From positions 1-64,000 of the forward strand of contig CALDZP010000007.1 of assembly GCA_937944105.1 (NCBI GenBank): DNA of 64,000 bases, in the 5' to 3' direction. Made by a program: the position numbers and the translations under genes. Of the stretch, positions 55,055 to 63,481 are shown piece by piece; within the stretch, counting starts at the first letter, position 1, and the number at the start of each line of letters is the position of its first letter. The stretch is from an uncultured Ignavibacteria bacterium (GTDB taxonomy: Bacteria; Bacteroidota; Ignavibacteria; Ch128b). The notes beneath the pieces were generated by a model. That model did no database searches. It saw nothing but the letters and a program-made list of their open reading frames with translations, and was not told the origin of the DNA.

Positions 55055-56659
55055 ATGAAAAACAAAATTTCATATTTTTTTGGATTAACGATACTAATCT
55101 TTGGAATTTTAACCGGGATTCAAATTCAAAAAGCTATCTCAACAGATAATTTTCAAGAACAATTAAGAAAATTTAACGATGTATTAAGTCTAACTCGTAA
55201 ATACTATGTTGATGCCGTAGATACTCCTAAATTGGTTGAAGCAGCAATTAATGGCATGCTATCTGAACTGGATCCACATTCTGTATATATTCCTCCTAAA
55301 CAGCTTGAGCAAGTCGAAGAGGAGTTCAGAGGTAACTTTGAAGGAATTGGAATTGAATTTCAAATCATTAACGATACAATAGTGGTTGTTTCTGCAATTC
55401 CAGGTGGACCAAGCGAAGCACTTGGTATTATGGCAGGTGATAGAATTGTAAAAATAAATGGAGAATCTTATAAAAAAATAACAAACGAAGATGTTCGCAA
55501 AAAACTTCGTGGACCAAAAGGAACAAAAGTAGAAGTAACCATTTACCGCCCATCAATTAAAGAATTTATGGATTTCACAATTGTACGAGATAAAATACCT
55601 TTGTATTCAGTTGATGCTGCTGTAATGATTGACCATGAAACAGGTTATATTAGCTTATCGAGATTTGCCCAAACAACATTTGATGAAGTAAAAGCCGCCA
55701 TGGATAGTCTTGATAAGTTAGGAATGAAAAAGTTGATTCTCGACCTGCGAAACAATTCTGGTGGTTACATGAGTGAAGCTGTCAAAATTTCTGATTTGTT
55801 TTTAGATCAAGGCAAGATGATTGTATACACGAAATCTCGAATACCAGAATTTGAAGAAGAATATCGAGCAGTAAGACCATTTAAATATGAAAATTTACCT
55901 GTTATAATATTGGTTAATAATGGTTCTGCTTCTGCAAGTGAAATTGTTTCAGGTGCAATTCAGGATTGGGATAGGGGATTGATTGTTGGTGAAAGAACTT
56001 TTGGCAAAGGACTTGTTCAGAGACAATTTCAATTAAATGATAATTCTGCGCTTCGTCTTACAATTTCAAGATATTACACACCCGTAGGTCGATTAATTCA
56101 AAGAGATTATTCTAAAAAAGACAAAATTGATTATTACAAAGAATCAATTGACCAGGATACAATTGAAGGTGAAAATATTGAACATACACTTGAACAGGAT
56201 ACTACCAAACCAGTTTACTTTACTCCAAAAGGACGAAAAGTTTTTGGCGGTGGTGGAATTACACCTGACTATATTGTCAAATCTCCTCCATTGACTAAAT
56301 TTACTTCTTCGCTCTTAAGAAAAAATCTTTTTTATCAATATATTCTTTCTTATCTGGATAAAAGTGGTAAATCAATTCAAAGTAAGTACAGGGATTGGAA
56401 AGGTTTCAAAAAAGATTTTCAAATTGATGAATCATTATTAAACGAATTTATAAATTATGCAAAGAAACAGGGAGTTGAATTTAATCAAGATGAATTTGAA
56501 AAAGATAAAGATTACATTAAAGCAAGATTAAAAGCACAGATTGCAAGAAATTACTGGCGAAACGATGGTTGGTATCCAGTTCTATTAGAAATTGATCCAC
56601 AGTTTAAAAAGGCAGTTTCACTTTTCCCTGAAGCAGAAAAATTTGCCAAAGCAAAATAA
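55055..56659 (+). CDS. S41 family C-terminal processing peptidase (CtpA-like)
   Basis: 534 aa with an N-terminal anchor/signal helix (about 7-24). A PDZ domain (about 90-170) contains GIGIEFQIINDTIVVVSAIPGGPSEALGIMAGDRIVKING. The S41 core has SLSRFAQTTFDEVKAAM, the Ser nucleophile in VNNGSASASEIVSGAIQDW and the Lys in GERTFGKGLVQRQF. The C-terminal 130 residues are not assigned. It degrades or processes exported proteins in the periplasm. It is followed by a DUF3108 gene after 6 bases. Confidence 0.93.
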   Translation: MKNKISYFFGLTILIFGILTGIQIQKAISTDNFQEQLRKFNDVLSLTRKYYVDAVDTPKLVEAAINGMLSELDPHSVYIPPKQLEQVEEEFRGNFEGIGIEFQIINDTIVVVSAIPGGPSEALGIMAGDRIVKINGESYKKITNEDVRKKLRGPKGTKVEVTIYRPSIKEFMDFTIVRDKIPLYSVDAAVMIDHETGYISLSRFAQTTFDEVKAAMDSLDKLGMKKLILDLRNNSGGYMSEAVKISDLFLDQGKMIVYTKSRIPEFEEEYRAVRPFKYENLPVIILVNNGSASASEIVSGAIQDWDRGLIVGERTFGKGLVQRQFQLNDNSALRLTISRYYTPVGRLIQRDYSKKDKIDYYKESIDQDTIEGENIEHTLEQDTTKPVYFTPKGRKVFGGGGITPDYIVKSPPLTKFTSSLLRKNLFYQYILSYLDKSGKSIQSKYRDWKGFKKDFQIDESLLNEFINYAKKQGVEFNQDEFEKDKDYIKARLKAQIARNYWRNDGWYPVLLEIDPQFKKAVSLFPEAEKFAKAK

Positions 56660-56665
56660 GTACTT

Positions 56666-57475
56666 ATGAAAAATATTTTAATTATAATTTCTTTGCTCTT
56701 TAAAGTTTTTGTTTTTGCACAAATTGAGGATAAAATTCAAAACCTTAATCCAGTAAATTCCAATGCATTAAAGGTTGGCGAAGAATTAACTTATATTGTT
56801 AGATATACTTTTATTCCTATTGGCGAAATAAAATTGAAAATTTTACGTAAATACAAAAAAGATGGAAGAACTGTTTTTGAAACAAAAGCTAATATAGATT
56901 CTTACGAAGGATTACCTTTTGTAGACTTACATAGCATTTATACAAGTCATGTTACAGATAAATTTTATTCTGAATTTTTCTTCGCACTTGATAAACACTC
57001 TTATGGCTGGACTTTTACAAAATATGATTTTGATTATAAGAACGGATATGTAGTTGCTCAAAGAGGCTTTCGAGATGGATGGCAGGTTCATTTTCATGAT
57101 ACAGTTAAAATTAATCAACCAATTCAGGATGGACTTTCTATTTATTATTTTGCTCGTGGTTTTGCCCGACAACAAAAATCATTCGATATTTTAACTTACA
57201 TTAATGAAAATATGTCAACTACTAAAATTAATTTCTACAAGCAGACTCAACCAATTAAAATCGATGCTGTTGATTATGAGATAGATTGTGTAAGACTTGA
57301 TGGTGTTCTTGGATATACAGGAATTTTTGGGTTATCTGGAAATTACGAAGGTTATTTTACAAATGATGAAGCTTGTATTCCGGTTAAAGCAACATTAAAA
57401 GTTATTATTGGTAATATTAATATAGAACTAAAAAGCTGGAAAAGAGATGGTTGGAAACCGCCAAAAAGGTCATGA
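56666..57475 (+). CDS. DUF3108 domain periplasmic protein
   Basis: 269 aa with a signal peptide ending VFAQ (about residue 18). The DUF3108 fold begins near LKVGEELTYIVRYTFIPIGEIKLKI and continues as beta strands through AKANIDSYEG-like and YFARGFARQQ segments. The protein belongs to an uncharacterised periplasmic family often found near outer-membrane biogenesis genes. The function is not known. It overlaps the carbonic-anhydrase-like gene by 29 bases. Confidence 0.8.
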   Translation: MKNILIIISLLFKVFVFAQIEDKIQNLNPVNSNALKVGEELTYIVRYTFIPIGEIKLKILRKYKKDGRTVFETKANIDSYEGLPFVDLHSIYTSHVTDKFYSEFFFALDKHSYGWTFTKYDFDYKNGYVVAQRGFRDGWQVHFHDTVKINQPIQDGLSIYYFARGFARQQKSFDILTYINENMSTTKINFYKQTQPIKIDAVDYEIDCVRLDGVLGYTGIFGLSGNYEGYFTNDEACIPVKATLKVIIGNINIELKSWKRDGWKPPKRS

Positions 57476-58007
57476 AGCCTTTGAAATTTTAAATTACAAT
57501 GGTAAACTTCCAGAGTTTGATAATGATGTATTCATTGCATCGGGAGTAAAAATAATAGGTGATGTGAGACTTAAAAAATTTGCTAATGTTTGGTATAACT
57601 CTGTTCTACGGGGAGATATAAATTTTATTGAGATTGGAGAGTATACAAACATTCAAGACTTGTGTTTAATACATGTTACAAAGGAACTCCCAGCGATAAT
57701 TGGAAAATTTGTAACAGTAGGTCATAGTGCGGTGATCCATGCTTGTAAAATTAGAGATAATGTTTTAATTGGTATGAAAGCAGTAATTCTTGATAATGCT
57801 GAAATTTCCGAAAATTGTCTAATCGCAGCTGGCTCAGTTGTTACTCCAAATTCTAAAATACCACCTGGAGTTCTCGTAGCTGGCGTTCCAGCAAAAATAA
57901 TTCGCGATTTGAAAGAAGAAGAAATTCAAGCTATCACAAAATCAGCTCACAATTATGTTGAATATGCAAATGAGATGAATAAATCTTTAAATCAGAAAAT
58001 CTTATGA
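57447..58007 (+). CDS. Gamma-class carbonic anhydrase-like hexapeptide-repeat protein
   Basis: 186 aa. A left-handed beta-helix made of hexapeptide repeats (VFIASGVKIIGDVRLKKFANVWYNSVLRGDINFIEIG), with likely zinc-ligand His residues in VGHSAVIHACKIRDNVLIGM and nearby in LIHVTKE. The C-terminal helices are normal. It resembles YrdA/PaaY or gamma-CA; catalysis of CO2 hydration is possible but many relatives have other or no known activity. The ATG sits inside the end of the DUF3108 gene. No closer Met fits, so this start is preferred. Confidence 0.87.
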   Translation: MVGNRQKGHEAFEILNYNGKLPEFDNDVFIASGVKIIGDVRLKKFANVWYNSVLRGDINFIEIGEYTNIQDLCLIHVTKELPAIIGKFVTVGHSAVIHACKIRDNVLIGMKAVILDNAEISENCLIAAGSVVTPNSKIPPGVLVAGVPAKIIRDLKEEEIQAITKSAHNYVEYANEMNKSLNQKIL

Positions 58008-58465
58008 GTATTTTTAAATTTTCCAAAGAAGACATAGAAAAAATATCCAATGCGTTAGATGCAAAATTTAAAGATTATCACAATCATTTTCGATTGGAAG
58101 TAAAAAATTTAGAAAGAAAACTTTCACTTTTCATTGAAATTTATCCCGAATTAGAATTTGGTAAAAATAAAGGGTCTCTTATTTCTGTTTATGGACCATT
58201 GACCCATTTACAACTTCATCATTGTACTGGTTATATTATTAGTGAATTGCTTGGGGAAGTTACATTTATTTCAGAGTTTAATGGTAAAGTATCAGGACTT
58301 ACAATCGAAAGAGAAGGTGGTTGTTCGTTATATGCCAATGTAGATCGCAGTATTTTATCAGGTGATTTTACTAAACTTGGACCAGAGGCAATGTTATCAA
58401 GCATTGCCCTTTCTCTTGCTGAAGATATTTTAAGTAAAAATAATGATCAAAAAAACAAAGATTGA
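58004..58465 (+). CDS. Conserved hypothetical protein, unrecognised
   Basis: 153 aa, no signal peptide, no transmembrane segment, no metal-binding cluster. It contains helical charged stretches (KEDIEKISNALDAKFKDYHNHF) and a beta-rich middle (GPLTHLQLHHCTGYIISELLGEVTFISEF, then GGCSLYANVDRSILSGDFTKLGPEA). A few Cys and His residues are present without a known motif. It overlaps the gamma-CA-like gene by 4 bases and ybeY by 23 bases, which supports it being real and co-expressed. Nothing more can be said about function. Confidence 0.7.
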   Translation: MSIFKFSKEDIEKISNALDAKFKDYHNHFRLEVKNLERKLSLFIEIYPELEFGKNKGSLISVYGPLTHLQLHHCTGYIISELLGEVTFISEFNGKVSGLTIEREGGCSLYANVDRSILSGDFTKLGPEAMLSSIALSLAEDILSKNNDQKNKD

Positions 58466-58913
58466 AATTTATACTGATTTAAATTTTATTGTTTTGAAAA
58501 AGAATTTGAAAGAAATGATTTATCAAATGATTGCTAAATTGAATAAGAATTTTGAAAAAGTGATTATAATATTTCTCACAGATGAGCAACTGCTAGAATA
58601 CAATAAAAAATTTTTGAACCATAATTATTATACTGACATTCTAACTTTTGTTTATAATGAAAAAGAACCTTTCATAGTTGAAATTTATATTTCATATGAA
58701 AGAGCACTTGAAAACTCAAAAAAATATAAATCAACAATTGAAAATGAAATTTTAAGATTAATCACTCACGGTTTACTTCATACGATTGGCTATACTGATT
58801 ATACACGAGTTCAAAAGCAAATAATGCGAAAAGCCGAAAATGATCTAATAACTAACATTAATAAAATTAAATTTGTAAAAAAAATTGATCTGGAGAATGT
58901 AACTAATGGCTAA
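58443..58913 (+). CDS. ybeY: Endoribonuclease YbeY, rRNA maturation factor
   Basis: 156 aa. The metal site is HGLLHTIGYTD, with two His and an Asp in place of the third His, as is seen in Bacteroidota relatives. The surrounding DEQLLEYNKKFLNHNYYTDILTF pattern is typical. YbeY takes part in 16S rRNA 3' processing and quality control. The start lies inside the end of the unknown gene, and the end overlaps topA by 8 bases. Confidence 0.92.
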   Translation: MIKKTKIEIYTDLNFIVLKKNLKEMIYQMIAKLNKNFEKVIIIFLTDEQLLEYNKKFLNHNYYTDILTFVYNEKEPFIVEIYISYERALENSKKYKSTIENEILRLITHGLLHTIGYTDYTRVQKQIMRKAENDLITNINKIKFVKKIDLENVTNG

Positions 58914-61221
58914 GTATATTGTTTTAGTTGAATCACCATCAAAAGCAAAGACTATTAAAAAATATTTAGGAAAAGACTACATTGTTGAAGCAACAATTGG
59001 TCATATTAAAGATTTACCTAAATCTTCTCTTGGCGTTGACATTGAAAATGGTTTCAAACCTAAAATCGTTAGTATAAAAGGGAAGTCAGACATTCTAAAA
59101 AAAATAAAATCTCTGGCAAAAAATTCCGAAAAAATATTTATAGCTACTGATCCTGATCGAGAAGGTGAAGCAATTGCTCAGGATATTTACGATGCAATTA
59201 AAAATGGTGACAAAGAGGTTTATAGAGTTCTATTTCATGAAATAACCGAAAAAGGCGTTAGAGAAGGGATGCAAAACCCAAGAAAAATAGATTACAATCT
59301 GGTAGCATCTCAAAGAGCAAGAAGAGTAATGGACAGAATCATTGGTTATAAAATAAGTCCTCTTTTATGGAATACACTTCATTTAATTGAATCATCTGGT
59401 GATAGTGCCTTATCAGCTGGGCGTGTTCAATCAGTCGCTTTAAGATTAATTTGTGAAAGAGAAGAAGAAATTAAAAATTTTGTTCCAATTGAATATTGGT
59501 CAATTGTTGGAATTTTCCAGAATCCTGAAGGTGCAAAATTTAATAGTAAACTCTTCTCCTATCAAGGTAAACCTTATAAAATACCCGATTCAAAATTTGA
59601 AAATGAAAACGAAAAATCCGAGTTTTTATCACGATATTTTTATATTCCCGATGAACAAACTGCAAACGAAATTCTTGAAAAATGCAAAAAAGAATCATTT
59701 CAGATTACAAGAATTGAGAAAAAGAATGTTTATCGAAATCCAGCCGCACCATTCACTACAAGCACACTACAACAAGAAGCATCAAAAAAATTATCTTATA
59801 GACCGAGGCAAACAATGCAATATGCCCAAAAACTTTATGAAGGTGTTGAGCTTGGAAAAGATGAAATTATTGGTTTGATAACTTATATGCGTACCGATTC
59901 AGTTAGAGTTAGTAACGAAGCAATCCAAGAAGCTCGACAATATATTTTAGAAAATTATGGTAAAGATTATCTACCAGAGTTTCCAAGATCATATCAAAGT
60001 AAAAAACAAAATGTTCAAGATGCTCACGAAGCTATTAGACCAACAAACTTAAAATACACACCCGAGTATGTTAAAAAATACCTCCCAAAAGAATTGTATA
60101 AATTATATGAATTAATCTGGAATAGATTTATTGCCTCTCAGATGAAATCTGCTCAATTTGAACAAGTATCACTCGATGTTAGTGGAGGAGATTTTATTTT
60201 TAGATCAACTGGATCAACTTTACTATTCAAAGGATTTTTAGCCATTTATGATGAAAACGGTGAAGAACAATCCCAGGATGAAGACATTTCTGAAAATGAA
60301 AATAAAATTCCTCAGGGACTTGAAGAAGGTCAAAAATTGGATTTAATCGAATTGATTAAAAATCAACACTTTACAAGACCACCTGCCCGCTACACTGAAA
60401 GTTCATTAGTAAAAGAATTAGATAACTTAGGCATTGGAAGACCAAGTACTTATGCAAGTATTATTAGTACATTATACGATCGTGAATATGTTATTCAAGA
60501 GGATAGAAAATTAGTCCCAACCGATCTTGGTAAAAAAGTAAATGATTTACTTGTTACTAACTTTAATCATATTTTCAATGTAAATTTCACTGCTCAAATG
60601 GAAGAAGAACTTGATGAAATTGCCGATGGCCAAAATAAATACGAGAAAGTTCTTACTGATTTTTATGTTCCTTTCAAAAATGTTCTTGATGAAGTTGAGA
60701 AAAAAATTGAAAAACCAAAATGTGATCTGTGTGGCGCAGACATGGAAATTAAAATGGGTAGATACGGTCGTTTTTTAGCATGTACTAATTATCCTAAATG
60801 TAAGGGTGTAAAATCTTTGAAGAATTTTTCTCAAAAGGAAACCGAAGAAAATTCCAGTGAATTACTTGATGAAAAATGCCCAAAGTGTGGTAGTCAATTG
60901 ATCTACAGAAATTCTAAGTTTGGAAAATTTATAGGATGCAGTAAATATCCAGATTGTGATTATACAAGGCCAATTACTCTTGGTATTAAATGTCCTAAAT
61001 GTAAAGAAGGTGAAATTGTTCCAAGATTTACTAAAAAAAGAAGAATTTTTTATGGGTGTACAAATTATCCCAAATGCGATTATGTTTTATGGAATAAACC
61101 AATCGGAGAAATTTGTCCAAATTGTAAAAATGATTTATTAATTCAAATTAAATCAGGAAAAAAAGTTAAAATTAAATGTAACAGTTGCGGTTATGTGAAA
61201 GAAATCGAGAATGAAACTTGA
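58906..61221 (+). CDS. topA: DNA topoisomerase I
   Basis: 771 aa. Toprim domain with VLVESPSKAKTIKKYLG and the acidic DPDREGEAIA, the LSAGRVQSVALRLI motif and the active-site Tyr in GLITYMRTDSVRVS. The C terminus has four cysteine zinc ribbons (near CDLCGADMEI, CPKCGSQLI, CPKCKEGEI and CPNCKNDLL). It relaxes negatively supercoiled DNA. It overlaps ybeY and the Xer gene by a few bases. Confidence 0.97.
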   Translation: MAKYIVLVESPSKAKTIKKYLGKDYIVEATIGHIKDLPKSSLGVDIENGFKPKIVSIKGKSDILKKIKSLAKNSEKIFIATDPDREGEAIAQDIYDAIKNGDKEVYRVLFHEITEKGVREGMQNPRKIDYNLVASQRARRVMDRIIGYKISPLLWNTLHLIESSGDSALSAGRVQSVALRLICEREEEIKNFVPIEYWSIVGIFQNPEGAKFNSKLFSYQGKPYKIPDSKFENENEKSEFLSRYFYIPDEQTANEILEKCKKESFQITRIEKKNVYRNPAAPFTTSTLQQEASKKLSYRPRQTMQYAQKLYEGVELGKDEIIGLITYMRTDSVRVSNEAIQEARQYILENYGKDYLPEFPRSYQSKKQNVQDAHEAIRPTNLKYTPEYVKKYLPKELYKLYELIWNRFIASQMKSAQFEQVSLDVSGGDFIFRSTGSTLLFKGFLAIYDENGEEQSQDEDISENENKIPQGLEEGQKLDLIELIKNQHFTRPPARYTESSLVKELDNLGIGRPSTYASIISTLYDREYVIQEDRKLVPTDLGKKVNDLLVTNFNHIFNVNFTAQMEEELDEIADGQNKYEKVLTDFYVPFKNVLDEVEKKIEKPKCDLCGADMEIKMGRYGRFLACTNYPKCKGVKSLKNFSQKETEENSSELLDEKCPKCGSQLIYRNSKFGKFIGCSKYPDCDYTRPITLGIKCPKCKEGEIVPRFTKKRRIFYGCTNYPKCDYVLWNKPIGEICPNCKNDLLIQIKSGKKVKIKCNSCGYVKEIENET

Positions 61222-62093
61222 ACAACATTGAATATTTAATAGAAAAGTTTTTAGAATACATTAAAAGCTATAGAAAATTTTCTCAAAATACATTACTTTC
61301 ATATCAGAAAGATCTTGATAATTTTTTAACTTTCTTGAAAGACAATGAAATTTTAGATATTAATCGAATTTCAAAAAGAACTATTCAAAAATTTATGATC
61401 TATTTATCGGAGAAAAATTTAAGCCCACGTTCAATTAGCAGACATCTCAGTTCACTCCGATCTTTTTATAATTTTTTAATTTTTAATGATTTTATAAATA
61501 TTAATCCTATGGAAGAAATTCAAAATCCAAAGTTGCCTCAAAAAATAGTTAAGTATTTTGATGAAGATTCTATAAATGAAATATTGGACCTTATGGAAAA
61601 AGATGGTGAAATATTACAAGACTTCGCAATTATGGAAATTCTCTATGCAACGGGTCTACGAGTGAGTGAAATTTGTGAATTAACGAAATCAAATATAGAT
61701 TTTGAAAGTGAGATTATTAAAGTAAAAGGTAAAGGCAATAAAATCAGAATTATTCCAATGACCACCAGATTATTAGAGATCTTAAAAAAATTAAACATTG
61801 ACAAATTAGAAAATAATCAAACAATATTTCGAACTAAAAGAGGAGGAAAATTATATCCTAAATATATCGAAAGAATAGTTAAGAAATATTTGAGTGATAT
61901 CTCGGAAGATGGAAGAGTTTATCCACATATTATTCGTCATACTTTTGCTACTCACCTCCTGGATAGGGGAGCTGACATTGGAGCAATCAAAGAATTGCTT
62001 GGACACGAAAGTCTGGAAACTACTACCATTTATACACATGTAAGCATTGAACATCTTAAAAAAATATACAAAAAAACACATCCCAAATCATAA
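61218..62093 (+). CDS. Site-specific tyrosine recombinase (XerC/XerD-like)
   Basis: 291 aa. An N-terminal SAM-like core-binding domain (about 1-90) precedes the catalytic domain. Catalytic residues are Arg in ATGLRVSEICEL, Lys in KGKGNKIRIIP, HxxR in PHIIRHTFATHLLDRG, His in LLGHESLETT and Tyr in IYTHVS. It resolves chromosome dimers at dif. Xer identity (C or D) cannot be settled from one copy. The start is a TTG overlapping the topA stop (TTGA); no ATG fits. It is part of the housekeeping block and so not a mobile-element integrase. Confidence 0.92.
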   Translation: MNNIEYLIEKFLEYIKSYRKFSQNTLLSYQKDLDNFLTFLKDNEILDINRISKRTIQKFMIYLSEKNLSPRSISRHLSSLRSFYNFLIFNDFININPMEEIQNPKLPQKIVKYFDEDSINEILDLMEKDGEILQDFAIMEILYATGLRVSEICELTKSNIDFESEIIKVKGKGNKIRIIPMTTRLLEILKKLNIDKLENNQTIFRTKRGGKLYPKYIERIVKKYLSDISEDGRVYPHIIRHTFATHLLDRGADIGAIKELLGHESLETTTIYTHVSIEHLKKIYKKTHPKS

Positions 62094-62108
62094 TCAATGG
62101 AGGAAAAC

Positions 62109-62429
62109 ATGAACGTTCAAGTAACAGCAAGAAGATTTAAAGTCCATGAATCACTAAAGGATTATGCCTTAAAAGAAGTCAAAAGACTTGAAAAATTTAA
62201 TAATGATATTAACAAAGCCGATGTGATTTTAAGCTACGAAAGAGCTCGCGATAGCATAAAAATTGCAGAAATTGTTCTGCACATGGATGGACACAATCTA
62301 TTAGCAAAAGAATCGACTGATGATTTTAAGAAATCGATAGATCTTGCTGTTGCCAAACTTGAACGTCAACTTGATAAACTTAAGACAAAAGTTATTGAAA
62401 AGAAGAGGTCAGCTAAAAAGAAATTATGA
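62109..62429 (+). CDS. hpf: Ribosome hibernation-promoting factor (short HPF/YfiA family)
   Basis: 106 aa from ATG 62109, which has GGAGG six bases upstream; an ATG at 62097 is the alternative but would overlap this SD. The fold is the short HPF type with NVQVTARRFKVHESLKDYALKEVKRLEKF and the ADVILSYERARDSIKIAEIVLHMDG strand, ending in a basic KKRSAKKK tail. It inactivates 70S ribosomes in slow growth. It is next to hprK, as often in bacteria with a hpf-hprK arrangement. Confidence 0.93.
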   Translation: MNVQVTARRFKVHESLKDYALKEVKRLEKFNNDINKADVILSYERARDSIKIAEIVLHMDGHNLLAKESTDDFKKSIDLAVAKLERQLDKLKTKVIEKKRSAKKKL

Positions 62430-63442
62430 AGTTTCTCGAAAACTTAATTGAAATTCGAAAAGACTCAATTGATGTCGGTTTTTTTTATGAAAGTTGCCAT
62501 CGTTTATTCGGCTTAAATCTTATAGCTGAGAACGATGGCTTCTCAAAAAAAATAAAAGATTACAGTATACATCGACCAGGCTTAGCACTGGCCGGTTTCC
62601 TTGAATTATTTAGCTTTAATCGAGTTCAAATTTTTGGAAATACCGAAATTAGATTTCTTCATTCTTTAGAACGTGAAAAAAGAATACAATCATTAAAAAA
62701 ATTCTTTGAATATGATATTCCATGCATTGTTTTTTCTAATGGACATGTTCCAGATGAAGATTTTTTAAATATAACAAGAGATAAAAAGATCTCGGTATTT
62801 AATTCAAATTTACCAACTACAAAAGTTGTTTATTTTTTAAGTGATTTCCTTGATGATCAATTTGCTCCTCAAGTAACAATTCATGGTTCTTTTGTTGATG
62901 TTTATGGAATTGGACTTTTATTTGTTGGAAGATCTGGAATTGGAAAGAGCGAAATTGCTCTCGACCTTGTTGAACGTGGCCACCGACTTGTTGCTGATGA
63001 TCTCATTTTAGCAACAAGGAAAGGTGAAAATGTTTTAATGGGTACAGGTACTAAGTTAATGAAACATTTTATGGAAATTAGAGGTCTTGGCCTTATTAAC
63101 GTCGAAAAGATATTTGGTGTCAGAGCAATTCGCTACCAAAAAAGAATTGAGGTTTTAGTTGTTCTTGAAGAATGGGATTCTCAAAAAGAATATACACGAA
63201 CAGGTTTGGAAAATCATACAACAAACATTCTTGGTGTTAATATTCCAACTATTATTTTACCTATTTTTCCTGGAAAGAACATAACTGTTATTGCTGAAAT
63301 CATTGCACTCAACTATCTTTTGAAACATTATGGTTATGACGCTGCCCAGGATCTGAAAAAAAGAGTTGAGAAAGGGATACAGGATAGAATGAATCAAAAA
63401 TATGAACGGGCAGTAGACTATTTTGAACACGATTTTGAATAA
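62426..63442 (+). CDS. hprK: HPr kinase/phosphorylase
   Basis: 338 aa. N-terminal HprK_N domain (about 1-130), then HGSFVDVYGIGLLFVGRSGIGKSE with a P-loop, the ERGHRLVADD acidic segment and the family signature MEIRGLGLINVEKIFGVRAIR. It phosphorylates and dephosphorylates Ser46 of HPr. No HPr or phosphotransferase gene lies in the window, so its partner here is unknown. It overlaps hpf by 4 bases. Confidence 0.94.
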   Translation: MKFLENLIEIRKDSIDVGFFYESCHRLFGLNLIAENDGFSKKIKDYSIHRPGLALAGFLELFSFNRVQIFGNTEIRFLHSLEREKRIQSLKKFFEYDIPCIVFSNGHVPDEDFLNITRDKKISVFNSNLPTTKVVYFLSDFLDDQFAPQVTIHGSFVDVYGIGLLFVGRSGIGKSEIALDLVERGHRLVADDLILATRKGENVLMGTGTKLMKHFMEIRGLGLINVEKIFGVRAIRYQKRIEVLVVLEEWDSQKEYTRTGLENHTTNILGVNIPTIILPIFPGKNITVIAEIIALNYLLKHYGYDAAQDLKKRVEKGIQDRMNQKYERAVDYFEHDFE

Positions 63443-63481
63443 TTGACATTATAAAAGTTCTTGTTTATTTTTGCGGCACGA

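Noticed and set aside
59453-59878. Alternate-frame open stretch of 141 codons inside topA
   Set aside because: It lies wholly within the well-supported topA frame, is basic and low in complexity, and has no start signal.
61218-62093. Tyrosine recombinase as a mobile-element integrase
   Set aside because: It lies in a housekeeping block between topA and hpf, overlaps topA, has no attachment-site repeat or cargo genes, and matches Xer recombinases.
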